From positions 5,001 through 23,143 of the forward strand of contig DMRR01000258.1 in NCBI GenBank assembly GCA_003455275.1: a stretch of DNA of 18,143 nt, written 5' to 3'. This DNA comes from Bacteroidota bacterium. GTDB taxonomy: Bacteria > Bacteroidota > Bacteroidia > Chitinophagales > UBA10324. Position numbers and translations under genes: made by a program. The notes beneath the pieces are model-generated. The model was not told the DNA's origin, ran no database searches, and saw only the letters and a program-made list of their open reading frames with translations. Below, piece by piece: positions 8,559-15,788 of this stretch. The stretch's first letter is position 1. Each line of letters begins with the position of its first letter.

Positions 8559-8583
8559 TTAAGTGTTTATTCAATATTAAAAA

Positions 8584-10854
8584 TTATCTGACTACCACTT
8601 TAGAGTGATAAATTTTTTCATCAAGCATTACTTCAATATTGTAAAGACCTGCTGAAAGATTATGGATGTCAATTGACTGGTCAACTGTTCCGGAGAAAGA
8701 AATTTCTTTCATTAATTGACCGGCAGTGTTAAAAATTTTTGCTGTTCCTTTCGAGAAAGAATCATTTCCGAAATTCAAAGTTATTTCGTCAACTGCAGGG
8801 TTTGGAATTATCGTAAACCCGGCATCTCCGGTTGTTGGAGCTGAAGTTCCCCAATCAAGTATATGAACCCAGCCCTGATAAGGAATTTTGTTGTATGCCG
8901 TAACAGTCACCATCATTGAATCATCAGCAACTCCATTCAAATTTCCATTCACAAAATTGATAGTAGCCTGTCCGCCTGAAATTTTTCCGGTGCCTTGAAT
9001 TTCGTTTCCTGAATACAGGCAAACCAATGCATCTTCGATATTACAATTTACAGTAAAGTTAGCTGCGATGCGATATACATTCATTGCATGACTTACAGTC
9101 ATTGGCATTGGTTCATCTGTTCGAACCATTACCGAAGGATCACCAAAGCAAGTCCAGGTATCCGTCATGTCAGTATTGCCCGGTTGATTTTCATTCATGT
9201 ATGCAAGGCCACAAACTGAAATGCCTCCGAAAGTCCGGCGAATATTTGTTGATCCTTCTGTAAGCACATTATTAAATTCTACTTGCGCCCACATTGGCGG
9301 CTGCCATGATTGATTAATAGTTGAAACCATGGAACCTATTGCGCCTGCAGGGTTTCCGCTATTGTCGGTTGCTCGCGCCCATGCCTCTCCGAAGCATGTG
9401 TTGGAAACAAAGTTTCCGGTTTGGCAACCAACTATCCATAGAAAAGGAAACATGTTGGTGTTGGTTAAAGCATCAACATCTGTTGTATTGAATCCGGTAG
9501 TTCCAATCAATGTAATATTTCCGTGACCCGTATAATTTATAACACCGACACCCGCATTAATTAATGGAGACAAATCAGATGCAGATGGATTACCAGAGGC
9601 ATCACCACTTCCGTGTGAGCCATCATACAATTCACTAACTGAGGTATAATTATAACCTAGTAAGGGAACTCTGATAATTGTTCTTTCAAATTCCCAATCA
9701 GCCAATCCGTTGTAGCCATTCGCAGACCCTTGATCTGAACCGATACAGACTGCATTCTTATACCAGGTTCCTGAACTTGGAGTTTTCTCATAAGAAACTG
9801 CACGGTTCACCTGAGTTAATACTTCTGCGGAAGTAGTAGCAGAAAATCTTCCAACTATAATATCCGGATAATGATCACTGCCGGCAAGGAATCCGTAGTT
9901 CTGATCAGAATCATTTCCACCAATACTGCTGGATGGAACCTGCGGAGCGTCGCCAACAAGAAGCAAGTAAGCCATATCAGAATGTGCATTGTAATAAGTT
10001 TGAACATAATTCTTTATTGCGGTCGATGAAGTTCCGGCAGCGCTCTTGGCAATTAAATCTACCTGCATTCCAGATTGCATTTTCCAATCAACAAAATTTT
10101 TCATGTCATTCATGAACTGGTCATAGCAAATAATCAGCATCCTTCCTGTTTCAGTAATTGCTGAGTACCTGTTTTGATGCTGAACCAGGTCATAATTCAA
10201 AAACAAATTTTTGTAAACCAGATTGAATGCTTCCGATACACTGTTTAACGGTGCAATTCGATCCAACGGATTTACAACCGCTGATTCATTAAATGTTATT
10301 TCAATAATCACACTTTCAATTATTCTAAGCTCCTGAGTGGTGGGATTATATTGAAGAGCGTTTAGCTGAACAGTTTGGCCGCGATAGTCATGAACTATAA
10401 ACGGATCACCGGCAAGCAATGCTGCCGATTGAGGATAGAAAGAATTTCTTGAATAAATTTCTGAGTAAGTAAATGGAATTGTTGATGGATCAACTGTGCG
10501 AAGAAGGTTTCCTTTAGAAGGCGCGATTTCAATATTCGAAACTGTTGAAGAAGATAAAATGGTAGAAGTTATTTTCATCATTTTATGATCCGGCACTATT
10601 ACAGATCCACAAAGTTTCTGTAAATCCGGAGCCCCTTTTTCCAGAATCGATGTTCCGTTATCAATCACAGCTTTAAATTGGACTCCTTGAGGTGTTTCTA
10701 CCGGAAGAAGTTTGAATCCTGTAACTTCTGCTTTCAAAACAATTTTTGTCGAATTGCTTTCAAGTACGGTGAAAGAATTTCTATTAGCATCAGTAGCAAA
10801 TGCATTGGAAAACATAAGTATGATTGCTGAAAAGAGTGCGCAAATTTTTTTCAT
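8584..10854 (-). CDS. Gingipain-like C25 cysteine peptidase, T9SS type A
   Basis: The product is 756 residues from ATG 10854, which opens a signal peptide (MKKICALFSAIILMFSNAFA). The frame runs upstream to 11124 inside tktN, but that 90-residue extension lacks a signal peptide and is rejected. An N-terminal propeptide region (about 21-220) precedes the caspase-like C25 domain (about 225-578), which shows AYLLLVGDAPQVP, SDQNYGFLAGSDHYPDI, VGRFS, catalytic H444 (YTGHGN) and C477 (VGCQTGNF). The His-Cys spacing of 33 equals that of RgpB (H211/C244). An Ig-like domain (about 580-670) and a type A sorting tail (about 680-756; IIPNPAVDE...LSAGLYNIEV) follow. Substrate preference cannot be read from the sequence. 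It is not PorU, which belongs to the same family but is longer and has no such sorting tail. Confidence 0.93.
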   Translation of the reverse strand: MKKICALFSAIILMFSNAFATDANRNSFTVLESNSTKIVLKAEVTGFKLLPVETPQGVQFKAVIDNGTSILEKGAPDLQKLCGSVIVPDHKMMKITSTILSSSTVSNIEIAPSKGNLLRTVDPSTIPFTYSEIYSRNSFYPQSAALLAGDPFIVHDYRGQTVQLNALQYNPTTQELRIIESVIIEITFNESAVVNPLDRIAPLNSVSEAFNLVYKNLFLNYDLVQHQNRYSAITETGRMLIICYDQFMNDMKNFVDWKMQSGMQVDLIAKSAAGTSSTAIKNYVQTYYNAHSDMAYLLLVGDAPQVPSSSIGGNDSDQNYGFLAGSDHYPDIIVGRFSATTSAEVLTQVNRAVSYEKTPSSGTWYKNAVCIGSDQGSANGYNGLADWEFERTIIRVPLLGYNYTSVSELYDGSHGSGDASGNPSASDLSPLINAGVGVINYTGHGNITLIGTTGFNTTDVDALTNTNMFPFLWIVGCQTGNFVSNTCFGEAWARATDNSGNPAGAIGSMVSTINQSWQPPMWAQVEFNNVLTEGSTNIRRTFGGISVCGLAYMNENQPGNTDMTDTWTCFGDPSVMVRTDEPMPMTVSHAMNVYRIAANFTVNCNIEDALVCLYSGNEIQGTGKISGGQATINFVNGNLNGVADDSMMVTVTAYNKIPYQGWVHILDWGTSAPTTGDAGFTIIPNPAVDEITLNFGNDSFSKGTAKIFNTAGQLMKEISFSGTVDQSIDIHNLSAGLYNIEVMLDEKIYHSKVVVR

Positions 10855-10918
10855 CGGAGAATTTTGTGCGGGTTTTATTTTATTTGAAGGTGGAAAATTA
10901 TTCTTTCCATTCATTTTA

Positions 10919-10951
10919 CAAAGTTCTTGCGATAAGCGGTAAAAATCCAAA
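10919..10951 (-). promoter_or_regulatory. Candidate promoter for the C25 peptidase gene
   Basis: On the minus strand TTTG (10951-10948) is followed 21 nt later by GAACTTTG (10926-10919), one mismatch from TAnnTTTG. The ATG is at 10854, leaving a leader of about 58 nt. The intergenic region is shared with the divergent tktN. Confidence 0.35.
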
Positions 10952-10998
10952 TGGGTTTCACTGTTAATATTCTGTCGGCTTCCGCCTTCATCATAAAT

Positions 10999-11006
10999 TA
11001 TTTTCG
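10999..11006 (+). promoter_or_regulatory. Candidate -7 box for tktN
   Basis: TATTTTCG is one mismatch from TAnnTTTG and ends 18 nt before the tktN ATG (11025). A -33 TTTG at 19 nt is not seen. The same TAnnTTCG form precedes ctpA. Confidence 0.3.
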
Positions 11007-11024
11007 CCACACTAAAACAACACA

Positions 11025-11867
11025 ATGGCTTCTCTCGAAGAGTTAAAAAACCTGGCGACACAGGTGCGTCGCGATATTGTACGAATGGTGCATGGCTGCC
11101 AATCCGGTCACCCGGGAGGGTCACTTGGCTGTGCCGATTTCATTACTGCACTTTATTTCTCAATCATGAAACAGAACAAAAATTTTTCAATGGATGGGAA
11201 AGGAGAAGATTTATTTTTTCTTTCAAACGGACACATCTCTCCGGTGTGGTACAGTGTGCTGGCTCGCGCAGGATATTTTCCGGTAAATGAATTAGCGACT
11301 TTCAGAAAATTAAATACCCGATTGCAGGGCCACCCTACTACCCACGAACATTTACCGGGTGTTCGTGTAGCAAGCGGTTCACTCGGACAGGGATTATCAG
11401 TAGCATGCGGAGCCGCTTACGCAAAGAAGATGAATGGAGATTCTTCAATTGTTTATTCATTGCATGGTGACGGAGAATTGGAAGAAGGACAAAACTGGGA
11501 AGCAATAATGTTTGCAGCCCATCACAAACTCGATAACATGATTGCAACCGTGGATTGGAACGGGCAGCAAATTGACGGACCGGTATCAAAAGTGATGAAC
11601 CTTGGCGATCTGCGCGCGAAGTTTGAATCATTCGGTTGGGAAGTAATAGAGATGAATGGAAATGTGATGGAAGAAATTCTCAGCACAATGACGAAAGCAA
11701 AATCTCTTCTTGGAAAAGGAAAGCCTGTTGCGGTGCTTATGAAAACTGTGATGGGATACGGAGTTGATTTTATGATGGGGAGTCATGAATGGCACGGCAT
11801 AGCGCCCAATGATGCGCAACTTGCAAAAGCTCTAGAACAATTGCCGCTTACGCTTGTAGATTATTGA
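11025..11867 (+). CDS. Transketolase, N-terminal (TPP-binding) subunit
   Basis: The 280-residue protein is the N-terminal half of a split transketolase, which moves two-carbon ketol units in the non-oxidative pentose phosphate pathway together with the C-terminal subunit at 14734-15711. The thiamine diphosphate/Mg2+ site is clear: GDGELEEGQ with G148-D149-G150 and N179 in VDWNGQQIDG. Upstream motifs GHPGGSLG, LSNGHISPVWY and GSLGQGLSVACGAAYA are typical. The length fits stand-alone TktN. It opens a same-strand cluster, but unlike the usual adjacent pair its partner is separated from it by two VWA genes. The stop is 80 nt before the first VWA gene, a gap that holds a palindrome and a possible internal promoter. 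Confidence 0.95.
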   Translation: MASLEELKNLATQVRRDIVRMVHGCQSGHPGGSLGCADFITALYFSIMKQNKNFSMDGKGEDLFFLSNGHISPVWYSVLARAGYFPVNELATFRKLNTRLQGHPTTHEHLPGVRVASGSLGQGLSVACGAAYAKKMNGDSSIVYSLHGDGELEEGQNWEAIMFAAHHKLDNMIATVDWNGQQIDGPVSKVMNLGDLRAKFESFGWEVIEMNGNVMEEILSTMTKAKSLLGKGKPVAVLMKTVMGYGVDFMMGSHEWHGIAPNDAQLAKALEQLPLTLVDY

Positions 11868-11884
11868 TTGAAAAGTCGAATCCA

Positions 11885-11899
11885 TATAAACAGTTTATA
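11885..11899. repeat. 15-nt AT-rich palindrome (possible operator)
   Basis: TATAAAC (11885-11891) and GTTTATA (11893-11899) form a perfect 7-bp inverted repeat around one A. It overlaps the -33 element of the candidate promoter ahead of the VWA genes. Short AT-rich palindromes arise by chance, so an operator role is only possible. Confidence 0.35.
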
Positions 11900-11924
11900 A
11901 AAACAATATCCATTTATATTTTTC
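11894..11924 (+). promoter_or_regulatory. Candidate internal promoter for the VWA-tktC segment
   Basis: TTTA (11894-11897), exactly 19 nt, then TATTTTTC (11917-11924): each box is one mismatch from TTTG-N19-TAnnTTTG. The first VWA start is at 11948. Within the cluster this could allow the VWA genes and tktC to be expressed separately from tktN. Confidence 0.4.
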
Positions 11925-11947
11925 GTTTTAATACAAACTCATTCTGA

Positions 11948-13303
11948 TTGCTGAAAAAGATTTTACTTCTCGTTTTTCTTTTTCTCATTGCCGAAAAAAA
12001 TTTCGCCCAGGTTTCGCGCGTACTAATTGTGCTGGACGGAAGCGGAAGCATGAAGGAGAAATGGAACAATGAAGTAAAATTTGAACTAGCAGGAAAACTG
12101 TTAGTCAGTTTTATTGACAGCGTAGAGAAAACAAATCCGAAAGTTGAATTTGCACTGCGCGTGCTCGGTCATCAGTTTCCGAAAGCTGAACACAATTGCA
12201 AGGACACGAAACTGGAAGTTCCGTTCGCGAAAAAAAATTCATTGAACATTAAAAATGCGCTCGCTCATATTTCACCCAAAGGACAAACGCCCATCACCTA
12301 TGCCCTCGAACAATCGCTCAATGATTTCCCTAAGGACTCGACTGCATTCAACTCCATCATTTTAATATCTGACGGAATTGAAACCTGCGGCGGCAATCCA
12401 TGCGACCTTGCAAAATCATTCGATGAAAAAAGAATTGTACTCAAGCCCTATATTGTCGGTTTGGGAATTAGTGATTCGCTCAAAAATTTTTTCACCTGCC
12501 TCGGAAATTTTTACGATGTAAATGATGAAACCGAATTCGGTGGCGTGCTGAGTGCCGTGATAAAGCAAGCACTGAACAAAACCACTGTGCAGGTGAATTT
12601 GTTGGATGCTTACGGCTTGCCAACTGAAACAAATGTGGAGATGAGTTTTCTTGATCATTATTCACACAAAACGCTTTTCAATTTTGTTCATACACTCGAT
12701 GCAAACGGAAATGCGGATACGCTTCGACTTGATCCGAAAGGAAAATATGATTTAGTGATTCACACTTTTCCTCCTGTTCAAAAAAATAATATTGAACTGC
12801 TTCCCGGAAAGCATAACAACATTGCAGTGGATGTGCCGCAAGGAACTCTGGAATTAACCCTCGATGGGCAAACTTCAAATTATTTTCCGCCACAATGCAT
12901 TGTGCGCAAAACGGGCAGCGATGAAATTCTATATGTGCAGGATTTTAATTCTTCAAGGAAATACTTAACAGGAGAATATGATTTAGAAATTCTCACGCTA
13001 CCGCGAATTGAAAAATACGGAGTTAAACTTCAGCAAAGCCAAACACAAAGCATTCATGTTCCCATGCCGGGAACAGTGACAGTGGCTCCATCACAACTAA
13101 TGGTGGTTCAGCTTTTCATTAAAGAAAATAATTCACTGAAAAAGGTTTATGATTTCTATGGGATGAAAAACCCTCAGACACTGAAACTTCAGCCGGGTGA
13201 GTATATTTTGATTTATCGCCCTGATAAGGGTAAGCGCAGTAATCTCACACAACAAAAGAATTTTTCCATTCAGTCGAATAAAGTTTTAACAGTGAAGTTA
13301 TGA
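11948..13303 (+). CDS. Secreted VWA-domain protein, TTG start (paralogue 1)
   Basis: The 451-residue product has a signal peptide (LKKILLLVFLFLIAEKNFAQ), then a VWA domain (about 22-210). The metal-ion-dependent adhesion site is intact: D30-G-S32-G-S34, T114 (KGQTPIT) and D142 (ISDGIET). Cysteines at 84, 147, 152 and 184 are all matched in the next gene and may form disulphides. The C-terminal roughly 240 residues look like beta-rich domains and contain no T9SS sorting tail, so a periplasmic or outer-membrane location is likely. No ATG is available: an in-frame TGA (11945-11947) directly precedes TTG 11948, with CTG 11951 the only close alternative. The family binds protein ligands through the metal site; the ligand is unknown. 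The stop overlaps the next start in ATGA. Confidence 0.85.
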   Translation: MLKKILLLVFLFLIAEKNFAQVSRVLIVLDGSGSMKEKWNNEVKFELAGKLLVSFIDSVEKTNPKVEFALRVLGHQFPKAEHNCKDTKLEVPFAKKNSLNIKNALAHISPKGQTPITYALEQSLNDFPKDSTAFNSIILISDGIETCGGNPCDLAKSFDEKRIVLKPYIVGLGISDSLKNFFTCLGNFYDVNDETEFGGVLSAVIKQALNKTTVQVNLLDAYGLPTETNVEMSFLDHYSHKTLFNFVHTLDANGNADTLRLDPKGKYDLVIHTFPPVQKNNIELLPGKHNNIAVDVPQGTLELTLDGQTSNYFPPQCIVRKTGSDEILYVQDFNSSRKYLTGEYDLEILTLPRIEKYGVKLQQSQTQSIHVPMPGTVTVAPSQLMVVQLFIKENNSLKKVYDFYGMKNPQTLKLQPGEYILIYRPDKGKRSNLTQQKNFSIQSNKVLTVKL

Positions 13304-14730
13304 TTATGAAAAAATTTATTTGGATTGCTGATAAGTTCCACTTTTTGAAAAAGTGGAACTTCTATTTCTCGCTCTGCATTTTTCACCTTTCACTTTTCAC
13401 CTTTCACTTTACTTCAGCTCAAACAACAAGTGTCACTCGCATTCTTTTTCTCGTAGATGTTTCAAACAGTATGAACCAGCAATGGTCAGGCGCTTCAAGA
13501 ATGGATAATGCAAAAAAAATTGTGAGCGAAATCATTGACACGCTCAAACGCAAACCCAATATTGAACTTGCCCTTCGTGTATATGGAACTGAATCGGTAA
13601 TTGATATGCATGACTGCAACGACACAAAACTTTTGGTTCCGTTTGCAAAGGATAATATCCCGCAGTTGAAAGAGGCGATTGCAAATCTTCATCCGAAAGG
13701 AATAACTCCAATCAGTTTGTCACTGGAAAAAGCTGCGGGAGATTTTCCGCAAGACCCGAACAGCAGAAATATTTTAATTCTGATTACAGACGGAGAAGAA
13801 AGCTGCAATGCCGATCCGTGTGCAGTTTCACTTGCCCTGCAAAAGAGCGGTGCGTTTTTAAAACCATTCATCATTGGATTGCGCGAAGACAAAGACATAG
13901 TTCAGAAATTACAATGCATGGGCGCCTTCTACAATGCAGATGATCCTGTTGGTTTTAAGGATGCAATGCTTTCTATCATCACACTTGCGCTGAGCCCCAC
14001 TTACATTCAGGTAAACCTGATGGATAGAAATAATAAACCAAGTGAGACCGATGCGGTGATGACATTCTATGATAACGGCAGCGGCGCCATCCGATACAAC
14101 TATATGCACACAATTAATTACAAGGGCACGCCTGACACGGTGAATCTTGATCCGGTAAGTTCATATAATCTGGTTGTGCAAACCACGCCGCCAATTGAAA
14201 AAAAAGACATTGCTCTTCTTCCGAAAAACACAAATATTATTTCTCTGGATGCTGCACAGGGATATCTATTTGTGAATTTGAAAACACCAATTACCAACAG
14301 CATGTTAAGCAATAAAATTAAATGCCTGGTGAAGGTGCATGATCAATATGGAACAGTAGATGTTCAGGATTTGAACACAACCGAAAAATACCTGTGCGGT
14401 AAATATGATTTGGAATTCCTCACTCTGCCTCGCACGCAACTATATAATGTTGATGTCTCACAGAGCAAAACCACCAGTATTACTATTCCTTCTCCGGGAA
14501 TAGTTACGATTCAGAAATCTGTCTATGGCTATGGCGGCATTCTCTGGTTCAACGGAACATCGTGGGAAAAAATTTATACGCTCTCTGAAAAATCAGGAGT
14601 AGAAACTGTAGCGTTGCAACCCGGAACTTACAAAGTTGTTTTCCGGTCGAAGAGTTCAAAAAAAACAAGCGACACACAGGAACAAAAAATCATCATAACA
14701 TCAGGCGGAACTGCCACAGCAAAATTTTAA
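13300..14730 (+). CDS. Secreted VWA-domain protein (paralogue 2)
   Basis: The 476-residue product is a tandem paralogue of the preceding gene over its whole length. The VWA site is present as D53-V-S55-N-S57, T136 (KGITPIS) and D164 (ITDGEES). The HDCNDTKLLVPFAK, SCNADPC and LQCMGAFY segments match the four cysteines of its neighbour. The distal half shares YVQDFN/DVQDLN, then a KYL.G.YDLE.LTLPR block, and a terminal LQPGEY/LQPGTY block. The N-terminus is about 20 residues longer than in the paralogue; the extra part is encoded by the palindrome and tandem repeat at 13333-13408. ATG 13300 overlaps the previous stop, ATG 13306 (MKKFIW) is equally reasonable, and TTG 13345 would give a more typical signal peptide. 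No T9SS tail is present. Confidence 0.85.
   Translation: MIMKKFIWIADKFHFLKKWNFYFSLCIFHLSLFTFHFTSAQTTSVTRILFLVDVSNSMNQQWSGASRMDNAKKIVSEIIDTLKRKPNIELALRVYGTESVIDMHDCNDTKLLVPFAKDNIPQLKEAIANLHPKGITPISLSLEKAAGDFPQDPNSRNILILITDGEESCNADPCAVSLALQKSGAFLKPFIIGLREDKDIVQKLQCMGAFYNADDPVGFKDAMLSIITLALSPTYIQVNLMDRNNKPSETDAVMTFYDNGSGAIRYNYMHTINYKGTPDTVNLDPVSSYNLVVQTTPPIEKKDIALLPKNTNIISLDAAQGYLFVNLKTPITNSMLSNKIKCLVKVHDQYGTVDVQDLNTTEKYLCGKYDLEFLTLPRTQLYNVDVSQSKTTSITIPSPGIVTIQKSVYGYGGILWFNGTSWEKIYTLSEKSGVETVALQPGTYKVVFRSKSSKKTSDTQEQKIIITSGGTATAKF
13333..13361. repeat. 29-nt near-perfect palindrome inside a signal-peptide coding region
   Basis: Arms of 14 nt (13333-13346, beginning AAGTTCCAC; 13348-13361, ending GTGGAACTT) are perfect reverse complements around one G at 13347. 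It encodes KFHFLKKWNF in the second VWA gene. An arm this long is well above chance for the window and can form a hairpin or cruciform. Confidence 0.9.
13381..13408 (+). repeat. Two tandem copies of a 14-nt unit
   Basis: The unit TTTCACCTTTCACT occurs at 13381-13394 and again at 13395-13408 without mismatch. Because 14 is not a multiple of three, the copies are read in different frames, giving FHLSL and FTFHF within the hydrophobic core of the signal peptide. Confidence 0.9.
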
Positions 14731-14733
14731 TTC

Positions 14734-15711
14734 ATGCTTGAACAAGAAACACTCTCCATGCTCGATCAATACACCGACAAAGACAAGAAAGAAACACGCG
14801 GCGGCTTTGGCGCCGGACTCGCAGAAGTAGCGCGCCGCAATGAAAAAGTGGTTGCGCTCAGCGCCGACCTCGCAGGCTCACTTCGCATGGATGAATTCAT
14901 AAAAGAATTTCCTGCGCGCTTCATTCAGGTTGGAATTGCTGAAGCGAACATGATGGGCGTTGCAGCCGGATTAACAATTGGCGGAATGATTCCATACACC
15001 GGAACTTTTGCCAACTTTTCTACCGGAAGAGTGTATGATCAAATTCGGCAGAGCATAGCTTACAGCGGAAAAAATGTGAAGATCTGCGCTTCGCATGCAG
15101 GGCTTACGCTTGGTGAAGACGGAGCCACACACCAAATTCTTGAAGACATCGGAATGATGAAAATGCTTCCGGGTATGACGGTGATTGTGCCGTGCGATTT
15201 CAACCAAACAAAAGCTGCCACGATCGCGATTGCTGATCACAATGGTCCGGTGTATTTGCGTTTCGGCAGACCGAAGACACCAAACTTCACCAGGGAAAGT
15301 GATTTCGTCATTGGTAAAGCACAACTGTTGAGCGATGGAACCGATGTAAGCATTTTCGCTTGCGGTCACCTGGTATGGAAAGCAATAGAGGCAGCAAAAA
15401 TTCTAGCAGAAAAAAATATTTCCTGTGAGGTGATTAACATTCACACTATAAAACCTTTGGATGAAGAAGCAATTATTTCTTCTGTGAAAAAAACTAATTG
15501 TGCAGTGACCGCAGAAGAACACAACAAGTTCGGCGGACTCGGGGAAAGCATTGCCGGAGTGCTGGCAAAAAATCATCCTGCTCCTATTGAAATGGTAGCA
15601 GTGAATGATTCGTTCGGTGAAAGTGGTAAGCCCGAAGAACTGATGACCAAGTATGGAATTGATACACCGAATGTGGTGCACGCAGTGATGAGAGTTCTCT
15701 CGAGGAAATAA
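14734..15711 (+). CDS. Transketolase, C-terminal subunit
   Basis: The 325-residue protein is the pyrimidine-binding and C-terminal half of the split transketolase, partner of the protein at 11025-11867. It has GGFGAGLAEVARRN, VGIAEANMMGVAAGL with the cofactor-activating glutamate E70, TFANFSTGRVYDQIRQSIAY, and SHAGLTLGEDGATHQILEDI. The transketolase C-terminal domain follows (GTDVSIFACGHLV, EEHNKFGGLG, GESGKPEELMTKYG). The start lies 3 nt after the second VWA stop, so translation is likely coupled; ATG 14758 is an alternative that better fits usual TktC N-termini. A bidirectional terminator follows. Nothing suggests loss of function, so the intervening genes have not obviously disrupted the enzyme. 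Confidence 0.95.
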   Translation: MLEQETLSMLDQYTDKDKKETRGGFGAGLAEVARRNEKVVALSADLAGSLRMDEFIKEFPARFIQVGIAEANMMGVAAGLTIGGMIPYTGTFANFSTGRVYDQIRQSIAYSGKNVKICASHAGLTLGEDGATHQILEDIGMMKMLPGMTVIVPCDFNQTKAATIAIADHNGPVYLRFGRPKTPNFTRESDFVIGKAQLLSDGTDVSIFACGHLVWKAIEAAKILAEKNISCEVINIHTIKPLDEEAIISSVKKTNCAVTAEEHNKFGGLGESIAGVLAKNHPAPIEMVAVNDSFGESGKPEELMTKYGIDTPNVVHAVMRVLSRK

Positions 15712-15733
15712 TTTTCATGTTTCGGGTACAAAC

Positions 15734-15772
15734 AAAAAATCCTGACCGGAAAACCGATCAGGATTTTTTTTT
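15734..15772. terminator. Bidirectional terminator
   Basis: A 12-bp stem (15734-15745 with 15758-15769) extends inward through a C-A mismatch and three further pairs to an AAAA loop. It has an A run on the left and nine T on the right. It lies between the convergent stops of tktC (15711) and the Omp28-like gene (15789) and suits both. Confidence 0.92.
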
Positions 15773-15788
15773 CAAAGTTTTCTGATAT

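Noticed and set aside
8584..10854. C25 peptidase as the T9SS sortase PorU
   Set aside because: PorU proteins are longer and lack a cargo-type sorting tail; this protein has a typical type A tail and gingipain-like layout.
10855..11124. 90-residue N-terminal extension of the C25 peptidase frame
   Set aside because: It overlaps the tktN coding start on the other strand, precedes a perfect signal peptide at 10854 and has no family similarity that I can see.
14971..15369. 132-residue antisense open frame inside tktC
   Set aside because: Low-complexity, Cys/His-rich composition and no recognisable motif; it is a reverse-frame shadow of a clearly conserved gene.
11025..15711. Transketolase as a single gene broken by an insertion
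   Set aside because: Each half has its own start, stop and usual subunit length, as in natural split transketolases; there is no sign of frameshift or terminal inverted repeats.
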